Shown: positions 17,881 to 25,701 of the stretch, in pieces | Position numbering within the stretch: position 1 is the stretch's first letter | Layout of the letters: every line of letters begins with the position of its first letter | Assembly (NCBI GenBank): GCA_947177445.1 | Contig: CAMWUL010000015.1 | Location: 1-57,042, forward strand | Length of the DNA stretch: 57,042 nt | Origin: an uncultured Lachnospiraceae bacterium | Lineage (GTDB): Bacteria > Bacillota > Clostridia > Lachnospirales > Lachnospiraceae | Direction of reading: 5' to 3' | Position numbers and translations under genes: made by a program | Notes under the pieces: model-generated | The model's database searches: none | Told to the model about the DNA's origin: nothing | Seen by the model: only the letters and a program-made list of their open reading frames with translations

Positions 17881-19494
17881 TTATACCAGATCCATAGGAT
17901 CGATCACACATTCCAGCAGCACCGACACGTCATCCTTTAAAAAGGCGTCGATTGTCTCCTGGCAGTTCTTCATGTCTGTCAGACGCAGAAACGCCATGCC
18001 ATAGGCGGCGGAAAGCTTTTCCAGGTCAGGACTTCCCGACAGATCCACCACGGAATAATTGTCCCGGTAGGTGAAATGCTGGTATTGGCGCACCATGCCC
18101 AGATAATTGTTTTTCAGCACTACAATTTTCACGGGAATATTATGCTGGCGCATGGTGGCAAGCTCCATCATTGACATCTGGAAGGAGCCGTCTCCGCACA
18201 CTGCCACCACTTGCCTGTCCGGCGCGGCAAGCTTCACTCCCATGGCCGCAGGAATGGAGTAGCCCATGGTTCCCATGCCTCCCGAGGTCAAAAATTTTCC
18301 CTTCTTGATTTTTGCGTAGCCGCAGGACCAGATTTGATTCTGTCCCACATCCGCCACATAGACGGCATCCTCCTCCATGCTTTCGCACAGAGCGGTGATG
18401 AATTCTGCCGGATCCACGAAACCCGGATCGGGGTGCCTCTCCTTTTCCATTGAAGCCCTGTAGCCCTCCAGGGTTTCCACCCACTCCCGGCAGCTGCCCT
18501 CCAGCTCTTCTTTATTCAGATCTTCAAAAATATGTCCTGCATCGCCCACCAGCGGTATGGTAGGACCGGCATTTTTACCGATCTCCGCAGGGTCCACATC
18601 AATATGCACCAATACCTTGTTGCGGGTGATCAGCTCCGGCTGGTTCACCGCCCGGTCCGCCACTCTGGCTCCCACCATAATCAAAAGCTCCGACTCGTTC
18701 ATGGCCCGATTGGCATAAGCCTTTCCGTTATTTCCCACCATTCCGAAATACAGCGGGTGGTCCGTGGGCATGACTCCGATTCCCATCATGGTGGAAACCA
18801 CGGGAATTTTGTGCTTTTCCGCAAAGGCCCGCAGCGCTGTTTCCGCTTCACCAAGCAGCACGCCGCCGCCTGCGCAGATCAGAGGCTTTTTTGCCCGTTC
18901 AAGCTCACGAATGACCTTTTTGATCTGCACCATGTTGCCCTTTACGGTGGGCTTGTAGGTCCGCAGAGATACCTCCTCCGGATACCGGAACTTTGACAGG
19001 GACGCGTTCTGGACATCGATGGGCACATCGATGAGCACAGGCCCTTTTCTTCCTGTGTTTGCAATGTGGAAGGCCTCCTTGAAGATCCGGGGGATATCAT
19101 TCACATCCCGGACCAGATAGCTGTATTTCACAAAGGATTCCACGGCTCCGGTGATATCCGCCTCCTGGAACACATCGCTTCCCAGCAGTTCACTGTTCAC
19201 CTGGCCGGTGATGCAGATCAGGGGAATGCTGTCCGCAAAGGCCGTGGCGATTCCCGTGATCACATTGGTGGCTCCGGGGCCGGAGGTAACCGCGCATACA
19301 CCGGGCTTTCCCGTGATTCTGGAAACTCCGCTGGCCGCATGAGCGGCGTTCTGTTCCGTGCGGACCAGGATCGAACGGATATCCGACTCCAATATACTGT
19401 TATAAAAGGGACAGATGGCCACTCCGGGGTATCCGAACACCGCAGTGACTCCTTCTGCCTCCAGGCATTTTACCATAGCGTCTGCACCTATCAT
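17881..19494 (-). CDS. ilvB: Acetolactate synthase large (catalytic) subunit
   Basis: A ThDP-dependent enzyme of about 537 residues that condenses pyruvate to acetolactate, or pyruvate with 2-ketobutyrate. The N-terminal PYR domain has GADAMVKCLEAEGVTAVFGYPG and catalytic E47 in VRTEQNAAH. The ThDP-binding motif GDGSF begins the typical C-terminal block, followed by LKNN about 27 residues on. The frame opens at a TTG (19560) without a proper ribosome binding site. ATG at 19494 follows AAGGA by 6 nt and begins the conserved region. A small GC-rich hairpin (19509-19524) lies just before that site. The gene follows the metH-like gene by 91 bases and is probably co-transcribed with it. Confidence 0.95.
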   Translation of the reverse strand: MIGADAMVKCLEAEGVTAVFGYPGVAICPFYNSILESDIRSILVRTEQNAAHAASGVSRITGKPGVCAVTSGPGATNVITGIATAFADSIPLICITGQVNSELLGSDVFQEADITGAVESFVKYSYLVRDVNDIPRIFKEAFHIANTGRKGPVLIDVPIDVQNASLSKFRYPEEVSLRTYKPTVKGNMVQIKKVIRELERAKKPLICAGGGVLLGEAETALRAFAEKHKIPVVSTMMGIGVMPTDHPLYFGMVGNNGKAYANRAMNESELLIMVGARVADRAVNQPELITRNKVLVHIDVDPAEIGKNAGPTIPLVGDAGHIFEDLNKEELEGSCREWVETLEGYRASMEKERHPDPGFVDPAEFITALCESMEEDAVYVADVGQNQIWSCGYAKIKKGKFLTSGGMGTMGYSIPAAMGVKLAAPDRQVVAVCGDGSFQMSMMELATMRQHNIPVKIVVLKNNYLGMVRQYQHFTYRDNYSVVDLSGSPDLEKLSAAYGMAFLRLTDMKNCQETIDAFLKDDVSVLLECVIDPMDLV

Positions 19495-19585
19495 TTTTAT
19501 CCTTATCCGCGCGCTGCGACGCGCATTTGACTCAATGGCTGAACACGCATTTTTATTCAACCTCTATTTTATCCAAATCCGAATT

Positions 19586-22141
19586 TTAGTCCTGAATGAG
19601 GCTTTTGGCCAGCTTAACTGCCCCCGCCGCGTCTGCCGAATATCCGTCGGCTCCGATTTCCCGGGCATAATCCTGGGTGACCACTGCGCCGCCCACCATG
19701 ATTTTTACCTCCATACCCTCCGCCCTGGCGCAGGCGATGACCTCCTTCATCCGCTGCATGGTGGTTGTCATCAGAGCCGACAGGGCAATGATGCGGGCAT
19801 TGTTTTCTTTGGCCGCACGGATAATCTCCTCCTTGGGCACGTCCTTTCCCAGATCAATGACACGGAATCCATAATTTTTCAGCATCAGCGCCACCAGGTT
19901 TTTCCCGATGTCATGGATATCTCCCTCCACGGTGGCAATGACCACCACGGGCTTATCTCCCTCCCCGGTCTCCTGCAGCAGCAGCGGTTCCAGCACCTCT
20001 ATGGCATTCTTCATGGCTTCGGCGCTGGCAATCAGCTGGGGCAGGAAATATTTTCCCTTATCAAAAAGCTCACCCACCTGGTTGATGGCAGGCAGAAGCG
20101 CCTGGTTCAAAAGCTGGCCGGGATCCGCCTCCCCGGCCAGGGCCTCCCTGGTCAGCGCGGCAATTCCGTTCCGATTTCCCTTCAATACAGCCTGCCGCAG
20201 GCGGGCTGTGTATCCTGTATCATCTGATTCCTGAGCCATTCCTTTATCCGGGCCGGAGGAGGAATCCTGACGCCCGGTTCCCCCGGAAGGCCTCATCTCC
20301 TCCTGGGAAATCCTCTCCGCTTCGGAAGGTCTGCCTTCTGTTTTCATGGCCTGGATTTTCCGGACCGTCTCCTGCTCCCGTTTTTGTGCAAGGGTGCCTG
20401 TGTATTCGATGTACCGGATATCTGCTTCTTCTCTGGCAAGAAGCAGATCCGAGGCCAGACAGCAGCCGCACAAAAGCTCCTGAGAGGGATTGGCAATGGC
20501 CATGGTAAGTCCCTCCCGGATGGCCATGGTCAAAAAAGCAGCATTGACAAAGCCTCTCTCCGGCATGCCAAAGGAGATATTGGACAGGCCGCATATGGTG
20601 GCAAGCCCCTGCTCCCTGCAGTAACGGATGGTCTCCAGAGTCTCCAGAGCGGCTTTTTTATTGGCGCCCACAGTGGCCACGAGACCGTCCACCACCACAT
20701 CCTCCTTTTCCATGCCCAGCGCATACGCCCGTTCCAGCACTGTATTTATAATCTTCTTTCTATCTTCAATATTCTCCGGCAGCCCCTGGTCCGAAAGGGG
20801 CAGCAGGATAAACATGGCGCCGTACTTTTTCACCAGCGGAAGCAGCTTCTCTATTTTATCCGTTTCCAGAGAAACGGAATTGACCAGCGCTCTGCCCGGA
20901 TAATAACGAAGCGCCGCCTCCAGTACATCCACATGACTGGAGTCCAGGGACAGAGGAAGACTTGTGACTCCAGTCACCTCTTCTATGGCCCGAAGCATCA
21001 TGGCCTTTTCATCGATACCGCCCATTCCCATATTGATATCAAGTATCCGTGCGCCGTTCTCCTCCTGCTCCTGGGCAAACTGCAGCACACCGTCCATACA
21101 GCCCTCCCGCAGCTGGGCCTGAAGCTTCTTTTTCCCGGTGGGATTGATCCGTTCTCCCACAATTATAAAAGGATCCTCCATACCGAAAGCCACCGTCCGG
21201 CGTTCCGAGGCCAGATATCGGATACCCGGATTTTTCCTGGCCGTTTCACCGGCTATGTTCCTGCCGAAGACATGACGGAGCTTTTCAATAAATTCCGGGG
21301 TAGTTCCGCAGCAGCCTCCCAGTATGGAAGCGCCTGCCCGGGTCAGCAGCTGCATTTCCTCTGCAAAGGTATCCGAATCCATATTATAGCAGGTGATGCC
21401 GTTTTCATCCAGAAAGGGAAGACCTGCGTTGGGCTTCGCGATAATGGGAATCCGTGTGCACTGTGCCATGGCTTCAATTACAGGCCTCATTTGGGCAGGC
21501 CCCGCGGAACAGTTCACGCCTACGGCACAGGCGCCCAGGCTCTCCAGCACCACTGCCGCCGTGGCGGCATCTGTTCCGTAAAGGGTACGCCCCCCTGCCT
21601 CAAAGGTCATGGTCACCATCACCGGAAGGCTGCAGACCTCCTTTGCAGCAATCAGAGCCGCCCGGGCTTCAGCCAGACTCATCATGGTCTCCACAACCAG
21701 CAGATCCACCCCTGCCTGACAGAGCGCCGCAATCTGTTCCTTATAGATATCAATCAGCTCCTCCGGATCCAGCTTTCCCACCGGCCTCAGTGTTTCCCCC
21801 GTCATGGTCAGATCACCGGCCACATACACCTTCCGGTCCGCCGTCTGATCCGCCGCTTCCCGGGAAATGCTCACCAGGTCCCGGACCAGAGAATGCAGTT
21901 TACTTTCCAGTCCGTATTCCGCCAGCTTGATCCGGTTGGCTGTAAAAGTGGGGGCATAGAGAATGTCGCTCCCCGCAGCCGCATATTCCTTCTGCAGCTT
22001 CAGCATAATATCCCTGTGCTCCAGAATCCACTGCTCCGGGCACACGCCGGAGGGCATGCCTGCCCTCACCAGATTTGACCCGGTGGCGCCGTCCAGATAT
22101 ATACGGGATTTCGCCAGACAGGTAAATTCATCATATGTCAT
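19586..22141 (-). CDS. metH: Cobalamin-dependent methionine synthase, without reactivation domain
   Basis: An 851-residue three-module MetH-type enzyme. Residues 1-295 form the homocysteine-binding barrel with zinc ligands C211, C277 and C278 (GVNCS, GGCCG). About 325-590 is the pterin-binding barrel (IIVGERINPTGKKK, ARILDINMGMGG, PLSLDSSH). About 655-851 is the B12 cap and Rossmann domain with lower ligand H743 in EGDIHDIGKN. A Ser/Gly-rich linker of about 50 residues separates the last two. The AdoMet reactivation domain of E. coli MetH is absent, as in many Clostridia, which use a separate reactivation protein (often RamQ-like) or partner. It makes methionine from homocysteine and methyl-tetrahydrofolate. 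GGGAG precedes the ATG. Confidence 0.92.
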   Translation of the reverse strand: MTYDEFTCLAKSRIYLDGATGSNLVRAGMPSGVCPEQWILEHRDIMLKLQKEYAAAGSDILYAPTFTANRIKLAEYGLESKLHSLVRDLVSISREAADQTADRKVYVAGDLTMTGETLRPVGKLDPEELIDIYKEQIAALCQAGVDLLVVETMMSLAEARAALIAAKEVCSLPVMVTMTFEAGGRTLYGTDAATAAVVLESLGACAVGVNCSAGPAQMRPVIEAMAQCTRIPIIAKPNAGLPFLDENGITCYNMDSDTFAEEMQLLTRAGASILGGCCGTTPEFIEKLRHVFGRNIAGETARKNPGIRYLASERRTVAFGMEDPFIIVGERINPTGKKKLQAQLREGCMDGVLQFAQEQEENGARILDINMGMGGIDEKAMMLRAIEEVTGVTSLPLSLDSSHVDVLEAALRYYPGRALVNSVSLETDKIEKLLPLVKKYGAMFILLPLSDQGLPENIEDRKKIINTVLERAYALGMEKEDVVVDGLVATVGANKKAALETLETIRYCREQGLATICGLSNISFGMPERGFVNAAFLTMAIREGLTMAIANPSQELLCGCCLASDLLLAREEADIRYIEYTGTLAQKREQETVRKIQAMKTEGRPSEAERISQEEMRPSGGTGRQDSSSGPDKGMAQESDDTGYTARLRQAVLKGNRNGIAALTREALAGEADPGQLLNQALLPAINQVGELFDKGKYFLPQLIASAEAMKNAIEVLEPLLLQETGEGDKPVVVIATVEGDIHDIGKNLVALMLKNYGFRVIDLGKDVPKEEIIRAAKENNARIIALSALMTTTMQRMKEVIACARAEGMEVKIMVGGAVVTQDYAREIGADGYSADAAGAVKLAKSLIQD

Positions 22142-22197
22142 ATTTTTGTCTCCCAGCTTAAAGAAGCCGCTGCCTCTTTTTCCTTAATATTCATCAA

Positions 22198-22226
22198 TGC
22201 CGGCTGACTTGAATGAAGCGCCGGCA
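22198..22226 (-). promoter_or_regulatory. Leader hairpin of the metH transcript
   Basis: TGCCGGC (22220-22226) pairs with GCCGGCA (22198-22204) across a 15-nt loop, right at the predicted transcription start of metH. It could stabilise the mRNA. It is too small for a SAM or cobalamin riboswitch. Confidence 0.45.
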
Positions 22227-22231
22227 GAATT

Positions 22232-22260
22232 AGTATATCACACAGATAATTTTATCGTAA
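22232..22260 (-). promoter_or_regulatory. Probable promoter of metH
   Basis: Minus-strand -35 TTACGA (22255-22260), 17-bp spacer, -10 TATACT (22232-22237). The -35 is weak, suggesting an activator or modest expression. The leader would be about 85 nt. Confidence 0.55.
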
Positions 22261-22365
22261 AGGGGAGGATTTAACCCTTTTAGACTTTTTTATGGTCATA
22301 CTATTGCGAAAAAGGATAAAATATGTTAAATTTTAGATTACATTCGCAAATTGGAGGATAAAGAG

Positions 22366-22440
22366 TTGAAAAACAAAAGTTTTCGACTATGGATTTTGAG
22401 TCCGTTTCAGCGGACATGGGGGTATCAATTTGAAAATTAG
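22366..22440 (+). CDS. Possible 24-residue leader peptide ahead of the lipoprotein
   Basis: A short frame starts with TTG 8 nt after a strong GGAGG and encodes a peptide beginning MKNKSFRLWIL. It ends at TAG (22438-22440), overlapping the TTG start of the lipoprotein gene by 11 bases. The arrangement would suit translational coupling. It may equally be the relic of an older N-terminus. Support is only the ribosome binding site and the overlap. Confidence 0.3.
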   Translation: MKNKSFRLWILSPFQRTWGYQFEN

Positions 22441-22927
22441 AATCCGTATGCTTTTGGTGCCGATTCTGACTATCGCAATGCTGACGGCATGCGGGCAGGA
22501 TCCCGAGTTGATCCAATTCCGCAAAAGCATCGATGAATTTTGTACAAAAGTTTCCGAGATCGACACTGCCATAAACAGTATCGATGCCCAGGCTTCGGAC
22601 GCCACCGCCCAGCTTCTCTCCTGTCTGGACGAACTGGATATGGTATTTAAGTCCTTTGCAGGACTTGATTTCCCGGAGGAATTTGATTATCTGGAAGCAC
22701 TGGCCGCCGAATCCAGCGAATATATGACGGAAGCCGTTTCCAGCTACCACATTGCATACAGTAATAATTCCTATAATGAATATACGGCTGCCTATGCAAA
22801 AGAGAATTATTCCAGAGCTTATAAAAGGGTCCAAATCATCATCGCTTTTCTTCATGGGGACGTACCGGATGACGCCGATCTGACCGTGGAATACTCAGAT
22901 CATGACGATGCCCCAGACGAGTCTTAA
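22430..22927 (+). CDS. Small predicted lipoprotein
   Basis: This 165-residue protein is the only plus-strand gene I support. A basic start (KIRIRM), a hydrophobic signal and a lipobox LTAC (Cys at about 21) predict a membrane-anchored lipoprotein on the cell surface. The mature part is acidic and looks helical (about residues 25-150), ending in an Asp-rich tail. The start is TTG at 22430 with GGGGG 7 nt upstream; the next in-frame ATG is at residue 7. Its 3' end overlaps the convergent DUF2752 gene by 33 bases. I recognise no family, and the function is unknown. Confidence 0.75.
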   Translation: MKIRIRMLLVPILTIAMLTACGQDPELIQFRKSIDEFCTKVSEIDTAINSIDAQASDATAQLLSCLDELDMVFKSFAGLDFPEEFDYLEALAAESSEYMTEAVSSYHIAYSNNSYNEYTAAYAKENYSRAYKRVQIIIAFLHGDVPDDADLTVEYSDHDDAPDES

Positions 22928-23311
22928 CAGGTTCTTTACAACAAAATTACCTGCCACGATCACAATCCCTGCATATAAATACCATCTGTGAAATTTCCAG
23001 CCTCTGATCCGCCGCAGACCCAGACGGTTCAGGGACTGGGTAATCATAAAGCCTCCAAAAAGAACTGCAGTATAGGGTATCAGCGGATGATACCAAAGGG
23101 ATAACAGAAGCTTTCCGTGAAGCAGACACACAAACGCCCTGGTTCCCCCGCAGCCCGGACAATATATTCCAAGCAGCGAGGACACGACACAGGGAAGCTG
23201 CGGCAGCTGTTCCCGGATCAGACAGTAACCTGTCCAGAGTACAGCCCCCGCAGCCAGAAAAATCAACCCTATATGAAAAAGTTCCGTTTCAAGATCAGCT
23301 TTTTTCTTCAT
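22895..23311 (-). CDS. DUF2752 family membrane protein
   Basis: A 138-residue protein with three to four hydrophobic helices and the DUF2752 signature CPGCGGTRAFVCLLHG, preceded by a helix and followed by a WYHPLIPY stretch. The function of the family is unknown; the conserved Cys pair suggests metal or redox chemistry at the membrane surface. It lies 27 bases after the DUF4190-like gene and is likely co-transcribed with it. The two often travel together in Lachnospiraceae, as I recall. The 3' end overlaps the convergent lipoprotein gene. Confidence 0.85.
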   Translation of the reverse strand: MKKKADLETELFHIGLIFLAAGAVLWTGYCLIREQLPQLPCVVSSLLGIYCPGCGGTRAFVCLLHGKLLLSLWYHPLIPYTAVLFGGFMITQSLNRLGLRRIRGWKFHRWYLYAGIVIVAGNFVVKNLLRLVWGIVMI

Positions 23312-23338
23312 CAGTTCCTGACCGGCACATAGCCCCTT

Positions 23339-23764
23339 TTACATATTATAAAGTTCCCAGTAAATCTGTCTGTAAAGATCCTGATAGTCTCCGGAGGTGC
23401 CCACATAATAGAATGCCCATATATAGAAGACACTTGAGATGGCGCCCAGGATCAAACCTACGATGGAACAGACCAGTCCTGCCACACCCACACCGCTTTT
23501 ACTCTGATTGTTGCCTATTATGGAACAGATCAGCCCGGCGACTCCCAGGATAATGCTGGGGATACCGTAGCAGCAGCAGGCGCAGATGGATAAAATTCCG
23601 CATACAAGCCCGGCGATCTGGAGGCCGTTGGTTCCCTCCGCTCCACGATCCGGCACTGACGGCTGATAGGGAATATTTGCCGTGTTGTCCTGATAATTGC
23701 TGCTGTACTGAGATGTCTGTGTTCCCTGGTCATACTGATTTTGATTCTGATAGTTTCCTTCCAT
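23339..23764 (-). CDS. DUF4190-like membrane protein
   Basis: A 141-residue protein. The first 50 residues are Gln/Asn/Tyr-rich and disordered (NQNQYDQGTQTSQYSSNYQ). They are followed by two paired glycine-rich helices (LQIAGLVCGILSICACCCYGIPSIILGVAGL and GVAGLVCSIVGLILGAIS) typical of DUF4190. The function is unknown. GGGGAG precedes the ATG, and a promoter lies at 23813-23841. It forms a two-gene unit with the DUF2752 gene. Confidence 0.8.
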   Translation of the reverse strand: MEGNYQNQNQYDQGTQTSQYSSNYQDNTANIPYQPSVPDRGAEGTNGLQIAGLVCGILSICACCCYGIPSIILGVAGLICSIIGNNQSKSGVGVAGLVCSIVGLILGAISSVFYIWAFYYVGTSGDYQDLYRQIYWELYNM

Positions 23765-23812
23765 TCTTACTCTCCCCTTTCACAATTAAAATATGTACCC
23801 TGATCAAGCTTT

Positions 23813-23841
23813 ATATTAACATAGTAGGCTTTATTTCACAA
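23813..23841 (-). promoter_or_regulatory. Probable promoter of the DUF4190/DUF2752 unit
   Basis: Minus-strand -35 TTGTGA (23836-23841), 17-bp spacer, -10 TAATAT (23813-23818). A perfect 14-bp palindrome lies 34 bases upstream (23876-23889). Confidence 0.55.
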
Positions 23842-23875
23842 GCAATGTTTTTATAAAGGAGTACACGGCATTTAC

Positions 23876-23889
23876 CTCTATGCATAGAG
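23876..23889. promoter_or_regulatory. Perfect 14-bp palindrome CTCTATGCATAGAG
   Basis: It lies between the stop of the YesM-type kinase gene and the promoter of the DUF4190 unit. There is no T-run after it on either strand, so an operator is likelier than a terminator. Confidence 0.4.
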
Positions 23890-23940
23890 TACCACAAATG
23901 TACAGATTTTGCACCTGCTTTTTACTCATGAAAAGGAACT

Positions 23941-25701
23941 TCATTTTTTTTCCATGAGCCCGGGAACTGTTAAAATGCAGGTAGTTCCCTCCCCTTCCTT
24001 ACTGACCATATCCAGTCCGTATTCATCACCGAAAAAATAGCGCATTCTCTGATTGACGTTATAGAGCCCAAAACCGCCCGAACCGGTTTCCGTATTGTCT
24101 GCTCCCTTGACTCTTCTGTTCAGTACAGAGACTGTTTCCTCATCCATACCGACTCCGTCATCCACAATGTAAATAAATACGTTTTCTTCTACTGCCTCGG
24201 CGCTTACCGATATGGCCCCATCTCTTCCCTCCTCCGCCAGGATGCCATGCAAAATGGCATTTTCCACCACCGGCTGAAGGGACAGAACGATCATGGGAGT
24301 CTCCATTAATTCTTTTGGTACATCAATATAAAGGTGTATTTTATCCTCAAAGCGAAACTTTTGGATATTAAAATAAGATAATATATGCCGGATCTCCTGA
24401 CGCAGCGTGGAGATTTGTCCGCCGGAATTCAGTCCCATACGGAAATAATCAGACATGTTCTTTACGATATAGCTGATTTTCGGCGCATTCATTTCTATGG
24501 CCAGCCAATTAATGCTGTCCAGTGTATTATATAGAAAATGGGGATTGATCTGCCCCTGCAAAAGGCTCAGCTCAGCGATTCTCTGCTTTTTCTCTGCCTC
24601 CCGCACCTCCTCCATGGCCCGGTTCATTCGTTTCTGCATTTGGTGAAAGGAGCTTTCCAGTATTTCAATTTCATCCCATCCCTTCTTTTTCATCACCTGT
24701 TGATTTTCTGCGGGATAGATCTGATTCATTTCCCAGGACAATCTGCGCAGGTGACCGGTCAAGTGTACCGATGCAATGTAGGACGCCAGAAACACCAGCA
24801 GAAGAATAGGAATCAGAATAAAAAACATCCCCTGTACCGAATTCTCGGCATCCTTTTCAATGGCCGATGCCGGGAATGCTGAAGCAACAAAAAAAGGACT
24901 TCTGGGAACAAAGCCATACAGCACAAAATATTTTTCCGTTTTATGAGTCAGGAAAAAATCTCCATGTCCGGCACGCTTTCCGTCAAGCTTGTCCATAATA
25001 TCCTTTTCCCATGCATGGTCCTCGGTATTCCATATGCCGTTTTCCTGAAGGGGTAAATCCATTCTTCCGATAAATGCGTTTTCTTCCCCGTAAAACCGCA
25101 GTCCCGCCAGCCATTCCTGATAGACCCGTTCCCGGATGCCAAACAAAAGAAGAACATTCTCATGATCCTCCGTCTGCACCCGGATTCCATAAACGAGATT
25201 ACCAGAAATGCCGTTCTGCCCCCAAAGCCAGAAGCTGTCCTGTGCCGCCATATCAAAAAGACCCATATCGTCATAAAAGAATCGTGTTCGATTGTTCATC
25301 ATTCTGTGACGCTTCTCAAATATAATAGAGATATCGTACAGATCATCTACATTTTCAAGCTCAGTGCACAGCTTATCCAGCTTCAGATAATCCTCATAAA
25401 TCATATTGGACGTTTTTTCGTCAAAGCCGCTGCAGGCTTTTCTGAATATTTCGTTCATGGACAGGCTGGCGCTCTGGGTCTCGATTCTCTTAAAAACCCC
25501 TTCCATATCGTCAACCACCTGCTGAAGGTTTCGCCTGGAGATCTCAAACAGCTGCCTTTTGGTGCTGGAAAAGGTATTGTAATAAATATACATTCCAAAC
25601 ATCCCGATGGCCGCTGCCGTAATCAGCAGATTCAGGGTATAAATCTGAAAAATAAACCTGCTTCCCCGCAGGAAGCTACAGATTTTCCTGATCCCTGCCA
25701 T
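23941..25701 (-). CDS. YesM-type sensor histidine kinase
   Basis: A kinase of about 586 residues. The N-terminal helix (FIFQIYTLNLLITAAAIGMFGMYIYY) is followed by an extracellular sensor domain of about 250 residues, a second helix (GMFFILIPILLLVFLASYIASV), HAMP, the His_kinase motif with the phospho-acceptor in QINPHFLYNTLDSINW, and a HATPase domain with DDGVGMD and GGFGLYNVNQRM. YesM-type kinases usually sense oligosaccharides or partner binding proteins and control carbohydrate operons. The frame opens to 25797 inside the regulator gene. ATG at 25701 gives a 26-bp overlap and is my best guess, although its ribosome binding site is poor. Its partner is the AraC-type regulator directly upstream. 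Confidence 0.88.
   Translation of the reverse strand: MAGIRKICSFLRGSRFIFQIYTLNLLITAAAIGMFGMYIYYNTFSSTKRQLFEISRRNLQQVVDDMEGVFKRIETQSASLSMNEIFRKACSGFDEKTSNMIYEDYLKLDKLCTELENVDDLYDISIIFEKRHRMMNNRTRFFYDDMGLFDMAAQDSFWLWGQNGISGNLVYGIRVQTEDHENVLLLFGIRERVYQEWLAGLRFYGEENAFIGRMDLPLQENGIWNTEDHAWEKDIMDKLDGKRAGHGDFFLTHKTEKYFVLYGFVPRSPFFVASAFPASAIEKDAENSVQGMFFILIPILLLVFLASYIASVHLTGHLRRLSWEMNQIYPAENQQVMKKKGWDEIEILESSFHQMQKRMNRAMEEVREAEKKQRIAELSLLQGQINPHFLYNTLDSINWLAIEMNAPKISYIVKNMSDYFRMGLNSGGQISTLRQEIRHILSYFNIQKFRFEDKIHLYIDVPKELMETPMIVLSLQPVVENAILHGILAEEGRDGAISVSAEAVEENVFIYIVDDGVGMDEETVSVLNRRVKGADNTETGSGGFGLYNVNQRMRYFFGDEYGLDMVSKEGEGTTCILTVPGLMEKK

Noticed and set aside
22142..22260. A SAM or cobalamin riboswitch in front of metH
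   Set aside because: The leader is only about 85 nt with one small hairpin. No cobalamin box or SAM-type core is visible.
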